Origin: Bordetella genomosp. 2
GTDB lineage: Bacteria; Pseudomonadota; Gammaproteobacteria; Burkholderiales; Burkholderiaceae_B
Reading direction: 5' to 3'
Assembly (NCBI RefSeq): GCF_002261345.1
Contig: NZ_NEVT01000006.1
Span: 496,001-560,000, forward strand
DNA length: 64,000 nucleotides
Each line of letters begins with the position of its first letter. Within the stretch, counting starts at the first letter, position 1. A program made the translations under genes and the position numbers. Under the pieces are notes generated by a model. That model was not told the origin of the DNA. It ran no database searches and was given only the letters and a program-made list of their open reading frames with translations. Shown piece by piece: positions 17,324 to 26,476 of this stretch.

Positions 17324-17419
17324 GAAGGTTCCGGGACGCGCGCCTGGCGCGCGCCGCAAAGTTTCATTGTAGAGGCCGCCCCGGGGCAGCCCCAAGCCTG
17401 GCTGGCGCAGCGCTGGAAA

Positions 17420-17439
17420 TACTGTATATTTATACAGTA
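17420..17439. promoter_or_regulatory. LexA (SOS) box upstream of imuA-imuB-dnaE2
   Basis: TACTGTATATTTATACAGTA differs from the Escherichia coli SOS consensus (TACTGTATATATATACAGTA) by one central base and keeps the CTGT...ACAG core. It ends 14 bases before the imuA ATG, so it overlaps the expected promoter. This should place the mutagenesis cassette under LexA repression and damage induction. It could also affect the divergent esterase gene about 100 bases away. Confidence 0.93.
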
Positions 17440-17453
17440 AACCAGGTTATCCC

Positions 17454-18158
17454 ATGTTGTCTCCCGAACGCATCCACCCCGCCCTGTGGCGCGCCACGCA
17501 ACTGGCGCGCGGCGCCCATTGCGGCGTGCCCACTGGCCACGCCGCGCTGTCGGCGCAGTTGCCCGGCGGCGGCTGGCCGCCAGGCGCCCTGGTCGAATTG
17601 CTGGCGCCGCACCCCGGCATTGGCGAAATCCGCCTGCTGCAGCCCGCCCTGGCACGGCTGGGCGGCCGCCCCATCGCCCTGGTGCAGCCCCCGCATGCGC
17701 CGCACCTGGCCTGCTGGCAGGCCTGGCGGCTGGACACGCGCCAATTGCTGTGGGTCGCGCCCGAGCGTCCCGCCGACGCCCTGTGGGCGACCGAGCAGAT
17801 CCTCAAGCACGGCAGTTGCGGCGCCCTGCTGTGCTGGCTGCCGCGCGCGCGCGCCGAGTCCCTGCGCCGCCTGCACCTGGCCGTCCAGGGCAGCGATACG
17901 CTGTGCTTCGCCTTCCGTCCCGCCACGGCGGCGCAACAGGCTTCGCCCGCCCCGCTGCGCCTGGCGCTGGCGCCCGCGCCGGGCGGCCTGTCGGTGCACA
18001 TCCTCAAGCGGCGCGGCCCCGCCCATCCCGAACCGCTGGCCATCGTCTTCGAACCCGGCGCCGCGCCGGCTGCCGCACCTTCCCACCATGCGCCTCTGGA
18101 TCGCCGTCTTCCTGCGCTGCCTGCCGCTGGACGCCGCACGCCCGCAATGGCCTCCTGA
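17454..18158 (+). CDS. imuA: Translesion-synthesis accessory protein ImuA
   Basis: 234-residue RecA-related protein without an evident intact Walker A. Visible family features are LWRATQLARG...VPTGHAALSAQLPGGGWPPGALVEL and ILKHGSCGALLCWLPRARAESLRRLHLAVQ. In characterised systems ImuA, ImuB and DnaE2 act together in damage-induced mutagenesis. It follows an SOS box directly, and its 3' end overlaps imuB by 71 bases in another frame, an unusually long overlap that suggests translational coupling. The last 35 or so residues are low-complexity and lie within that overlap. Confidence 0.92.
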   Translation: MLSPERIHPALWRATQLARGAHCGVPTGHAALSAQLPGGGWPPGALVELLAPHPGIGEIRLLQPALARLGGRPIALVQPPHAPHLACWQAWRLDTRQLLWVAPERPADALWATEQILKHGSCGALLCWLPRARAESLRRLHLAVQGSDTLCFAFRPATAAQQASPAPLRLALAPAPGGLSVHILKRRGPAHPEPLAIVFEPGAAPAAAPSHHAPLDRRLPALPAAGRRTPAMAS

Positions 18159-19554
18159 CGCGGCATTCGCCGTGGTGGACCAGGAACGCCTCGCGGCCCT
18201 GACGCCGGCGGCGGCCGCCGCCGGCCTGCAGCCCGGCATGCGGCGCGCCGGCGCGGCCGCCATTGCGCCGCAAGTGTCCCTGCTGGCGCGCGATCCGGCC
18301 GCTGAAACGCGGTTGCTGCACGAGGCCGCCCTGGCCCTGCTGCAATACACCCCGGAAGTCGCCCTGGCCGGCGCCGACGCGGTGCTGCTGCAGGTCGGCG
18401 CCAGCCTGGCGTATTTCGGCGGTCCGCGGGCGCTGCACCGGCGCATTGCCACCACGCTGGGCGCCATGGGCCTGCACGCCCGGCTGGGCATGGCGCCCAC
18501 CGCCCAGGGCGCCTGGCTGCTGGCCCGCCAACCACGGCGCGGGGCGCCGCGCCGCGCGCTGCGGCTCGCTACCCTGGCGCGCCGGCTCGATGCCTTGCCG
18601 TGCGAACTGCTGCCCTGCGCCCTGCCGCGCCGGGACTGGCTCCACGACATCGGCTGCCGCACCCTGGGGGCGCTGCGCCGCCTGCCGCGCGCCGGCCTGC
18701 AGCGCCGCTGCGGCACCGAACTGCCGCAAGTCCTCGACGCCGCCTATGGCGCGGCGCCCGAATGCCATGCCTGGATCCAACCGCCCGCGCGGTTCCGGCA
18801 ACGCCTGGAATTGCCCGACTACATCGAGCACGCCGAGGCGGTGCTGAGTTCGGCGCGACGCCTGCTCGAACAATTGTGCGGCTGGCTGGCCGCCCTGCGG
18901 CGGGCGGTGCGGCACGTCGCCCTGGTCCTCGAGCACGAACGCGGCCGGCGCATGCGCGCGCCCACGGTGCTGCACCTGCAACTGGCCCAGCCCGCCTGGC
19001 AGCCGGCGCACCTGCTCAACCTGCTGCGCGAGAAGCTGGGCCGCCTGCAGCTCGAGGCGCCGGTCATCGCGCTGGTGCTGCGGGTAAGCGAAACCGTCGA
19101 GCAGCCGGCCGCCAGCACCTGCCTGTTTCCCGAACCGGGCGGCACGCCCGCCGAGCACGCCCGCCTGCTGGACCTGCTCAGCGCCCGCCTGGGCCGGGCC
19201 CGCGTGCGGCATGCCCGGCCGCTGGCCGACCACCGGCCCGAAGCCGCCAACCACTGGCAGGCCGCGCAAGACGGCCCCGGCGCCGCGGCCACGCTGCCCG
19301 GGCCGCTGGACCGCCCTTTCTGGCTGCTGGATCCGCCCGTGCCCCTGCAAGTGGCGCAGCACCGGCCGGTCTATGCCGGCCAGCCCCTGCGCCTGGTGCG
19401 CGGCCCGGAACGCATTGAAAGCGGCTGGTGGGACGCGGCCCTGACGGTGCGCGACTACTTCGTGGCCGAGGACGCCGCCGCGGCCCGCTACTGGATCTAC
19501 CGCGAGCGCGATACCGAACACGCCCGCTGGTTCCTGCACGGGCGCTATGCCTAG
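18088..19554 (+). CDS. imuB: Y-family polymerase-like protein ImuB
   Basis: 488 residues related to Y-family DNA polymerases. The N-terminus (MRLWIAVFLRCLPLDAARPQ) lacks the DxD acidic pair found in true Y polymerases (DinB in this window has IDMDAF), as expected of ImuB, which serves as a clamp-bound hub and not a catalyst. The helix-hairpin-helix region is near IGCRTLGALRRLPRAGLQRR, and the C-terminal VRDYFVAED...ARYWIYRERD is typical. It starts inside imuA and precedes dnaE2 by 27 bases. Confidence 0.93.
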   Translation: MRLWIAVFLRCLPLDAARPQWPPDAAFAVVDQERLAALTPAAAAAGLQPGMRRAGAAAIAPQVSLLARDPAAETRLLHEAALALLQYTPEVALAGADAVLLQVGASLAYFGGPRALHRRIATTLGAMGLHARLGMAPTAQGAWLLARQPRRGAPRRALRLATLARRLDALPCELLPCALPRRDWLHDIGCRTLGALRRLPRAGLQRRCGTELPQVLDAAYGAAPECHAWIQPPARFRQRLELPDYIEHAEAVLSSARRLLEQLCGWLAALRRAVRHVALVLEHERGRRMRAPTVLHLQLAQPAWQPAHLLNLLREKLGRLQLEAPVIALVLRVSETVEQPAASTCLFPEPGGTPAEHARLLDLLSARLGRARVRHARPLADHRPEAANHWQAAQDGPGAAATLPGPLDRPFWLLDPPVPLQVAQHRPVYAGQPLRLVRGPERIESGWWDAALTVRDYFVAEDAAAARYWIYRERDTEHARWFLHGRYA

Positions 19555-19581
19555 GGCCTGTTCACGCAAAAGGAGCCCCGC

Positions 19582-22500
19582 ATGGACCTGCCCACATCCG
19601 CCCTGCTGCCTGGCTACGCCGAGCTGCAGTGCCTGACCAACTTCTCGTTCCTGCAAGGCGCCTCGCATCCCGGGGAACTGGTCGAGCAGGCCGCGCGGCT
19701 GGGCTATGCCGCCCTGGCCATCACCGACGAATGCTCGCTGGCCGGCGTGGTGCGCGCCCTGGTGGAAGCCGAGAAGCACCGCCTGCCGCTGATCATCGGC
19801 AGCACCCTGGCCCTGCGGGCCGATCCGGCCGCGCCGGCCTTGCAGCTCGTCCTGCTGGCGCAGACCCGCACCGGCTATGGCAACCTGTCCGAGCTCATCA
19901 CCCTGGGCCGCTCGCGCGCGCCCAAGGGCGAATACCGGCTCGCGCCCGACGATATCGCCGCTCCCGGCGCGGCCCACGCGCATTTGCGCAGCATGCCCGA
20001 ATGCCTAGCCATACTGTCCCCGCCGCATGGCGTGGATGCGGACTTGCTGGCCGACCAGGCGCGCTGGCTGGCGCGCACCTTCCCGGGCCGCGCCTGGGTC
20101 GGCCTGACCCTGCTGCACCACGCCCGCGACGACCTGCACAAGGCGGCGGTGCAGCAGGCGGCGCAGGCCGCCGGCCTGCCGGTGGTGGCGCTGGGCCGGG
20201 TGCAGATGCACCTGCGTTCGCGCAAGCCGCTGCACGACACCCTGGCCGCCATCCGCAGCAAGCGGAGCGTCGCGCAATGCGGCTACGACCTGCTGCCCAA
20301 TGCCGAGCAGCACCTGCGCACCCGCATGCGCCTGGCCGCGCTGTACCCGCCCGAGACCCTGGCCCAGACCCTCGCCATCGCCAAGCGCTGCACGTTCTCG
20401 CTGCGCGAACTGAAATACGAATATCCCGACGAGATCGTGCCCGCCGGCGAAACGCCGACCAGCCACCTGCGCCGCGCCGTGCTGGCCGGCGCGCGCGACC
20501 GCTTCCCCGACGGTGTTCCCGCATGGGTGGCCCAGCTGATCGAAAAAGAACTGGCCCTGATCGCCGAACTGGAATACGAGCCCTACTTCCTCACCGTCCA
20601 CGACATCGTGCGGGAAGCGCGCCGCCGCGACATCTTGTGCCAGGGGCGCGGCTCGGCGGCCAATTCGGTGGTGTGCTATTGCCTGGGCATCACCGCTGTC
20701 CACCCGCACCAAAGCCAGACGCTGTTCGAGCGTTTCATCAGCAAGGAACGCAACGAGCCGCCCGACATCGACGTCGATTTCGAACACCAGCGCCGCGAAG
20801 AAGTCATCCAGTACATCTATGAAAAATACGGCCGCGACCGCGCCGCGCTGACCGCCGTGGTCATCTCGTACCGTCCGCGCAGCGTGCTGCGCGACACCGG
20901 CCGCGCGCTCGGGGTGGACCCCGGCATCATCGACGCGGTGGCCCGCGCGCACCAATGGTGGGACGGCAAGCAGGCGCTGCTGCGCACCCTGGGCTCCTGC
21001 GGCCTCGACCCGCAGTCGCCGGTGGCGCGCCACTGGGCCATCCTGGCCGAGACGCTGATGGGCTTCCCGCGGCACTTGTCGCAGCATCCGGGCGGCTTCG
21101 TGATCTCGCGCGGCAACCTGGCGCGGCTGGTGCCCATCGAGAACGCCGCCATGCCCGAGCGCAGCGTCGTGCAATGGGACAAGGACGACCTAGATGCCCT
21201 GGGCCTGCTCAAGGTCGACATCCTGGCGCTGGGCATGCTGTCGGTGCTGCACCGGGCGCTGGATTTCGCCGGCCGGCGGCGCGGCCGGCCGCTGGCGCTG
21301 CACGAGATTCCCGCCGGCGACGAAGCCGCCTACGACATGATCTGCGAGGCCGACACCATCGGCGTGTTCCAGATCGAATCGCGCGCGCAGATGAGCATGC
21401 TGCCGCGCCTGCGGCCGCGCAAATATTACGACCTGGTCGTGCAGGTGGCCATCGTGCGGCCCGGCCCCATCCAGGGCGGCATGGTGCATCCATACCTGCG
21501 GCGGCGCCAGGGCAACGAGCCCGAGACCTATCCCAGCGAAGCGGTGCGCGGCGTGCTCTCGCGCACCATGGGCGTGCCCATCTTCCAGGAACAGGTCATG
21601 CAGATCGCCATGGTGGCCGCCGACTTCTCGGCCGGCGAAGCCGATGCCCTGCGGCGCTCGATGGCCTCCTGGAAACGCAAGGGCGGCATCGACAAATTCA
21701 ACGACAAGCTGGTCAAGGGGCTGCTGAAGAACGGCTATAGCGCCGCGTTCGCCGAGGCCATCATCCGCCAGATCCAGGGCTTCGGCGAATACGGCTTTCC
21801 CGAAAGCCATGCCGCCAGCTTCGCGCTGCTGGCCTACGCCAGCGCCTGGCTCAAATGCCACGAGCCCGAGGCTTTCCTGGCGGCGCTGCTCAATTCCCAG
21901 CCCATGGGTTTCTACGCGCCGGCCCAGCTGGTGCAGGACGCGCGCCGCCACGGCGTGACGGTGCTGCCGGCCGATGCCGCCGTCAGCGGCTGGGAAGCGT
22001 CGCTGGAAACCCCGCCCGCTCCTGCGGGCGCGTCAACCGGGGCGCCGCGTCCGGCCGTGCGGCTGGGCCTGAACCAGGTGCAAGGGCTGTCGGAAGACGC
22101 CGCGCGGCGCATCGAGCGGGCGCGCGAGGAGCGGCCGTTCGCCGATACCCGCGACCTGGGCCGTCGCGCCGCGCTCAGCCGGCACGAGCTCGACGCCCTG
22201 GCCGCCGCCGACGCGCTGCGCAGCCTGGCCGGGCATCGACGGCTGGCCAGCTGGCAGGCCAGCGCCAGCGTCGCCAGCCGCGACCTGCTGCGCGATGCCG
22301 ACATCATCGAAACCGATACGCCCGCCCTGCCCGCGCCCACCGAAGGGCAATCGATTTCCGCCGACTACCGCAGCCTGCGGCTGACCTTGCGGCGCCATCC
22401 CCTGGCGCTGCTGCGTCCGCGCCTGCAGGCGCTGCGCTTCCAGACCGCGGAAACGCTCAAGTCCTATCCGCACCGGCGCCTGGCGCGGGCCTGCGGCCTG

Positions 22501-22758
22501 GTCACGGTGCGCCAGCGCCCGCAGACCGCCAAGGGGGTCATCTTCGTCACCCTGGAAGACGAGACCGGGCCGGTCAACGTGGTGGTGCGCACCGAACTCA
22601 TCGAGCGCCAGCGCCGCGAACTGCTGGGCGCCACGCTGCTGGGCGTCTATGGCACCTGGCAAAGCGTCGAGGGCGTGAGCCACCTGGTGGCGCAGCGCCT
22701 GGTGGACTTATCCGAGCTGCTGGGCGGCCTGGCGGCGCGCAGCCGCAATTTCCATTGA
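19582..22758 (+). CDS. dnaE2: Error-prone DNA polymerase III alpha subunit DnaE2
   Basis: 1058 residues, the usual size for DnaE2. Order: PHP domain at the N-terminus (CLTNFSFLQGASHPGELVEQA), polymerase palm with catalytic PPDIDVDFE near residue 392-400, fingers, helix-hairpin-helix region (RARDLGR-like RPFADTRDLGRRA), then an OB-fold (VTVRQRPQTAKGVIFVTLEDETG). It lacks the tau-binding tail of replicative DnaE1. It performs mutagenic lesion bypass with ImuA and ImuB and is controlled by the upstream SOS box. Confidence 0.96.
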   Translation: MDLPTSALLPGYAELQCLTNFSFLQGASHPGELVEQAARLGYAALAITDECSLAGVVRALVEAEKHRLPLIIGSTLALRADPAAPALQLVLLAQTRTGYGNLSELITLGRSRAPKGEYRLAPDDIAAPGAAHAHLRSMPECLAILSPPHGVDADLLADQARWLARTFPGRAWVGLTLLHHARDDLHKAAVQQAAQAAGLPVVALGRVQMHLRSRKPLHDTLAAIRSKRSVAQCGYDLLPNAEQHLRTRMRLAALYPPETLAQTLAIAKRCTFSLRELKYEYPDEIVPAGETPTSHLRRAVLAGARDRFPDGVPAWVAQLIEKELALIAELEYEPYFLTVHDIVREARRRDILCQGRGSAANSVVCYCLGITAVHPHQSQTLFERFISKERNEPPDIDVDFEHQRREEVIQYIYEKYGRDRAALTAVVISYRPRSVLRDTGRALGVDPGIIDAVARAHQWWDGKQALLRTLGSCGLDPQSPVARHWAILAETLMGFPRHLSQHPGGFVISRGNLARLVPIENAAMPERSVVQWDKDDLDALGLLKVDILALGMLSVLHRALDFAGRRRGRPLALHEIPAGDEAAYDMICEADTIGVFQIESRAQMSMLPRLRPRKYYDLVVQVAIVRPGPIQGGMVHPYLRRRQGNEPETYPSEAVRGVLSRTMGVPIFQEQVMQIAMVAADFSAGEADALRRSMASWKRKGGIDKFNDKLVKGLLKNGYSAAFAEAIIRQIQGFGEYGFPESHAASFALLAYASAWLKCHEPEAFLAALLNSQPMGFYAPAQLVQDARRHGVTVLPADAAVSGWEASLETPPAPAGASTGAPRPAVRLGLNQVQGLSEDAARRIERAREERPFADTRDLGRRAALSRHELDALAAADALRSLAGHRRLASWQASASVASRDLLRDADIIETDTPALPAPTEGQSISADYRSLRLTLRRHPLALLRPRLQALRFQTAETLKSYPHRRLARACGLVTVRQRPQTAKGVIFVTLEDETGPVNVVVRTELIERQRRELLGATLLGVYGTWQSVEGVSHLVAQRLVDLSELLGGLAARSRNFH

Positions 22759-22785
22759 AACGCGCGCCGGGCCGGCCTCGCGCCG

Positions 22786-24033
22786 TCAAGGCTTGAACGG
22801 CGCCGCGTCGATCGGCAGCTCCAGCCCCGACATCTGCGCGGTCAGCAAGGCGGCGCTGCCGCAGGCCAGCGTGAACCCCAGCGCGCCCTGGCCGATGTTC
22901 AGCCACAGGTTGTCGGCCGCCCGGCTGGCGCCGATCAGGGGCTTGCCCGTCGGCGTGGCCGGCCGCTGCCCGGCCCAGGGCACCGCCTGGCTCAGGTCCA
23001 GCCGCGGGAACGCCTCGCCGACCTGGCGCTTGAGCAGCGCGATGCGCGCCGGCTCGATGTCCGCATCCGGGCTGCCGATATCCACCATGGCCGCGATGCG
23101 CAGCACCCGTCCCAGGCGGGCATAGACGATGCGCCGCTCGTAATCGGTCACGCTGATGGCCGGCGCGGTCTGGTCGTCCGCCGCCAGGGGCACGCTCAGG
23201 CTGTAGCCCTTCAGGGGATACAGCGGCACGTCCTGGCCCAGCGGCTTGAGCAGCGCGCGGCTGCCCGTGCCGGCGGCGATCACCACCGCGTCGGCGCCGA
23301 TGTCGCCGGCCGCGGTCTCGACCGCGACGATCCTGCGGCCCTCGCGGCGCAAGGCCCGCACCGGGCTGGCCATGCGGCATTCGACATTGCCCAGCGCCTT
23401 CAGGCGCCGGAACAGCGCTTCGGTGAACTGCCGGCAATCGCCCGCCTCTTCGCTCGGGGTATACACGGCGCCGGCCAGGCTGCTGCCCAGGCCCGCCAGC
23501 GCCGGCTCCAGCGCCAAGGTCTCGGCGGCATCGAGCACGCGCTGCTCGGCGCCCAGCGCGGCCTGGTAATCCACCAGTTTGCGGGCTTTCGCCAGCAACT
23601 CCGGGCTGCGATAGGCGATCAGCTTGCCGTTGCGCACATGGCTGAAATCGAGCGGCTCCTGCTCGAGCAGTTCGTGCATCACGTCGCGGCTCAGGTAGGA
23701 CAGCGCCTGCAGCTGCGCCGTGGAAGCCCGCGCCACCGAGGCCCGGCACGCCAGCGCGAAGCGCAGGCACCACAGCCATTGGTGCGGATCCAGCCGCGGG
23801 CGGAAGCGCAGCGGCGAATCGGCGTGCAGCAGCCAGCCCGGCACACTCGGCAACACGCCGGGGCCGGCCAGCGGCGCCACATAGCTGTAGCTGAGCTGCC
23901 CGCCATTGGCATAACTGGACACCGTGGCCGGGCGCGCCCGGCTGTCCACCAGCACCACCTCGTGACCCTGGCGGGCCAGGAAATAAGCCGACGTCACACC
24001 CACGACGCCGGCTCCGATGACACAGACCCTCAT
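22786..24033 (-). CDS. dadA: D-amino-acid dehydrogenase, DadA-like
   Basis: 415-residue FAD-dependent oxidoreductase with the dinucleotide-binding motif VIGAGVVGVTSAYFLARQG at the N-terminus and the DAO-family SYANGGQLSYSY and WLNIGQGALGFTLACGSA near the ends. It would oxidise D-amino acids (D-alanine in the type member) at the membrane, feeding electrons to quinones. No alanine racemase gene is adjacent, so a role in L-alanine catabolism cannot be confirmed. The upstream in-frame extension has no family similarity; the start MRVCVIGAG is clear. Confidence 0.88.
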   Translation of the reverse strand: MRVCVIGAGVVGVTSAYFLARQGHEVVLVDSRARPATVSSYANGGQLSYSYVAPLAGPGVLPSVPGWLLHADSPLRFRPRLDPHQWLWCLRFALACRASVARASTAQLQALSYLSRDVMHELLEQEPLDFSHVRNGKLIAYRSPELLAKARKLVDYQAALGAEQRVLDAAETLALEPALAGLGSSLAGAVYTPSEEAGDCRQFTEALFRRLKALGNVECRMASPVRALRREGRRIVAVETAAGDIGADAVVIAAGTGSRALLKPLGQDVPLYPLKGYSLSVPLAADDQTAPAISVTDYERRIVYARLGRVLRIAAMVDIGSPDADIEPARIALLKRQVGEAFPRLDLSQAVPWAGQRPATPTGKPLIGASRAADNLWLNIGQGALGFTLACGSAALLTAQMSGLELPIDAAPFKP

Positions 24034-24162
24034 GGAAAACCCTGATAAGACAGACTCGGGCCCATTCTGTAACGGTGCCGCCCCGCTGGCAAATTCCAAA
24101 CTCGCGGGTGGGCATAACCTAAGGTTCGGGAGCGGGTGGGCGCCGGGCGCATGCCGGCGAAT

Positions 24163-24600
24163 TCAGGCTGCCCGATGCAGCCGCACGATGGCGCCCCTGG
24201 TGGGCTCGCGAACCAGGTCGGCCAGGCTATGGCGGTTCAGGCTGTCGTAGAACCCCTGCAGACTGTCCGCCAGCACGCCGGACAGGCGGCAGGAACCGTT
24301 CAGCGCGCACGGCGGTTCGGCGCAGTTAATCAGCGGGCCCTGGTGTTCCAGCGCGCGCACCAGGTCGCCCACCGGATAGTCGGCCGCCGGGCGCGCCAGC
24401 CGCAGGCCGCCGCCCTTGCCGCGGGTGGTGGACACCCACCCCTGCGTCGCCAGGAAATGCACCACCTTGACCATGTGATGGCGCGACACGCCGAAGCGCG
24501 CGGCGATCTCGGGGATCGTCACGGGCATGTCGCGGCCATCGCTTTGCGTCAGGTACATCATGACGCGCAGGCCGAAATCGGTGTAGCGGGTCAGCTGCAT
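24163..24600 (-). CDS. nsrR: Rrf2-family nitric-oxide-sensing repressor, NsrR-like
   Basis: 145 residues: winged HTH (MQLTRYTDFGLRVMMYL ... ARFGVSRHHMVKVVHFLATQGWV) and three cluster cysteines at C93, C98 and C104 in CAEPPCALNGSC, the Fe-S ligand pattern of NsrR. NO attack on the cluster releases DNA. It follows hmp by 26 bases on the same strand, and a matching operator lies before hmp, so the repressor is probably autoregulated through that promoter. Confidence 0.92.
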   Translation of the reverse strand: MQLTRYTDFGLRVMMYLTQSDGRDMPVTIPEIAARFGVSRHHMVKVVHFLATQGWVSTTRGKGGGLRLARPAADYPVGDLVRALEHQGPLINCAEPPCALNGSCRLSGVLADSLQGFYDSLNRHSLADLVREPTRGAIVRLHRAA

Positions 24601-24626
24601 GCGGCCAGACTATACCGTCTTACCGT

Positions 24627-25844
24627 CTATGCGCCCGGCCCGCCCGTGCCGAACACTTCGGCATGGATGCGCTCGGGCGCCACGCCCAGCCGCGCCAGCG
24701 CCTGGCGCTGGGCGCTCATGAAGGGCAGCGGGCCGCACAGGTAGTAATCGGCGTCGGGCAGCACCGCCAGGTCGCGGATCGCCTGCAGGTCCATGCGGCC
24801 CACGTAGTCGTAGTCGCGTCCCGGCCGGTCGCCGGCGCCCACCGTTTCGTAGTACACGATCTTGCGCACGTTGGGCCGCGCCGCCGCGGTTTCGTTGATG
24901 TGCTCTTTCATCGCGTGCACCGAGCCGTCGCGGCAGGCATGCACGAAACGGATCTGCCGGCCGTCGTCGCGCGAGACCAGGTGATTCAGCATCGACACCA
25001 TGGGCGTCAGGCCCACGCCGCCGCTCAGCAGCACCACCGGCGCGGGGCGGCCGGTTTGCAGCACGAAGTCGCCCTGCGGCGGCGCCACGTCCAGCACGTC
25101 GCCTTCATTGATACGGCCATGCAGCACATTCGACACGCTGCCGGCCGGCGCGCCGCCGGCCCCGCCCTCGCGCTTGACCGAAATGCGCAGGCGCCCCTGG
25201 CCGGGCGCATCCGACAGACTGTACTGGCGCGGCTGCATCATCCCCAGCTCGGGCACGTAGACACGCAGCGAAATGTATTGCCCCGGCAGGTACTCGGGCA
25301 CCTGCCCGCCATCGGCCGGCACCAGGTAGAACGAGGTGATCTCGGCGCTCTCGGGCGCCTTGCGCTCGACCCGGAAGGCGCGCCAGCCGGTCCAGCCGCC
25401 GGGCTTGGCGGCCGACTGCGCATACAGGCGGCTTTCCTCGGCGATCAGCAAGTCGGCCAGTTGCCCATAGGCGGCCGCCCAGGCGGCGATCAGTTCATCG
25501 GTGGCGGCCTCGCCCAGCACCTCGCTGATCGACGCCAGCAAATGCTTGCCGACGATGGCGTAGTGTTCCGCCCGTATGCCCAGGCTGACATGCTTGTGCA
25601 CGATGCGCTCGACGACCGGCACCAGCACCGAGGGATCGTCGATGTGCTCGGCGTACGCGGCCACCGCCGCCGCCAGCGCCTGCTGCTGCTGCCCGCCCTG
25701 CTGGTGCCCCTGGTTGAAGACCTGCTTCAGTTCCGGGTTGTGGTGGAACATGCGGGCGTAAAAATGGCGGGTCAATGCCTCGCCATGGGTTTTCAGGACG
25801 GGCGCGGTGCCCTTGACCAGCGCGCGGACTTCCTGGCTCAACAT
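24627..25844 (-). CDS. hmp: Flavohaemoprotein / nitric-oxide dioxygenase Hmp
   Basis: 405 residues: globin domain (1-135; proximal His in RIVHKHVSLGI, FNQGHQQGG nearby), then FAD-binding (PRQYSLSDAPG) and NAD-binding (VLLSGGVGLTPMVSML) domains. It converts NO to nitrate with O2 and NADH in the cytoplasm. The pairing with nsrR and the operator upstream shows NO-responsive control. Full-length for the family (about 395-405 residues). Confidence 0.96.
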   Translation of the reverse strand: MLSQEVRALVKGTAPVLKTHGEALTRHFYARMFHHNPELKQVFNQGHQQGGQQQQALAAAVAAYAEHIDDPSVLVPVVERIVHKHVSLGIRAEHYAIVGKHLLASISEVLGEAATDELIAAWAAAYGQLADLLIAEESRLYAQSAAKPGGWTGWRAFRVERKAPESAEITSFYLVPADGGQVPEYLPGQYISLRVYVPELGMMQPRQYSLSDAPGQGRLRISVKREGGAGGAPAGSVSNVLHGRINEGDVLDVAPPQGDFVLQTGRPAPVVLLSGGVGLTPMVSMLNHLVSRDDGRQIRFVHACRDGSVHAMKEHINETAAARPNVRKIVYYETVGAGDRPGRDYDYVGRMDLQAIRDLAVLPDADYYLCGPLPFMSAQRQALARLGVAPERIHAEVFGTGGPGA

Positions 25845-25877
25845 GAATACGGCTCCTTCGACGGCGTTTGCGATTTA

Positions 25878-25900
25878 AACATGTATTTATAATACATCTT
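25878..25900. promoter_or_regulatory. NsrR operator upstream of hmp
   Basis: An 11-1-11 inverted repeat: left arm AACATGTATTT (25878-25888), centre A, right arm TAATACATCTT (25890-25900). It matches the known NsrR consensus (AAGATGCATTT-N-AAATGCATCTT) closely when read on the minus strand. It lies 34 bases before the hmp start and overlaps the probable promoter (TTGAAG ... TTTAAA on the minus strand). This is strong support for NO-responsive repression of hmp-nsrR. Confidence 0.85.
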
Positions 25901-26014
25901 CAATCGCCACCTCGCTGCCACCATTCAGTCAGGTCGCTCATCAGGCGTTTGCGCGCCATGCTGCCGGGCGGTTAAAACAACAGTTTCGCCGTACTCACCA
26001 CAAAGGTTTTCACC

Positions 26015-26476
26015 ATGAGCAGCATCCCGCTCAAGACCCGCCTGTCCGAGGCCGTCAAGGACGCCATGCGCGCCCGCGACTCGCAGCGCCTGTCCACCCT
26101 GCGCTTCCTGGTCGCCGCGGTCAAGCAGAAGGAAGTCGACGAGCGCCGTGAACTGAGCGACGCCGACGTCACCGCCATCATCGAGAAACAGGTCAAGCAG
26201 CGGCGCGAATCCATCGCCGCCTTCGAGCAGGCCGGCCGGCTCGAAACCGCCGCCCAGGAAACCGCCGAGCTGGACGTGCTGCGCGAGTTCCTGCCGCAAG
26301 CCGCCTCGCCGGAAGAAATCAGCGCCGCCATCGACGCCGCGCTGGCCGAAGTGGCCGCCCAGGGAATCAGCGGCGCCCCCGCCATGGGCAAGGTCATGGC
26401 CATCCTGAAACCGGCGCTGGCCGGCAAGGCCGACATGGCGGCCGTCTCGCAGCAGGTCAAGCAGCGTCTGGCGTAA
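26015..26476 (+). CDS. GatB/YqeY-domain protein
   Basis: 153 residues of the YqeY family: LKTRLSEAVKDAMRARDSQRLSTLRFLVAAVKQKEVDERREL at the start and a C-terminal SGAPAMGKVMAILKPALAGKADM tail, like the tail domain of the GatB amidotransferase. The family probably binds tRNA, but its function is not settled. It lies alone between hmp and the convergent dinB, overlapping dinB by 20 bases. Confidence 0.92.
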   Translation: MSSIPLKTRLSEAVKDAMRARDSQRLSTLRFLVAAVKQKEVDERRELSDADVTAIIEKQVKQRRESIAAFEQAGRLETAAQETAELDVLREFLPQAASPEEISAAIDAALAEVAAQGISGAPAMGKVMAILKPALAGKADMAAVSQQVKQRLA

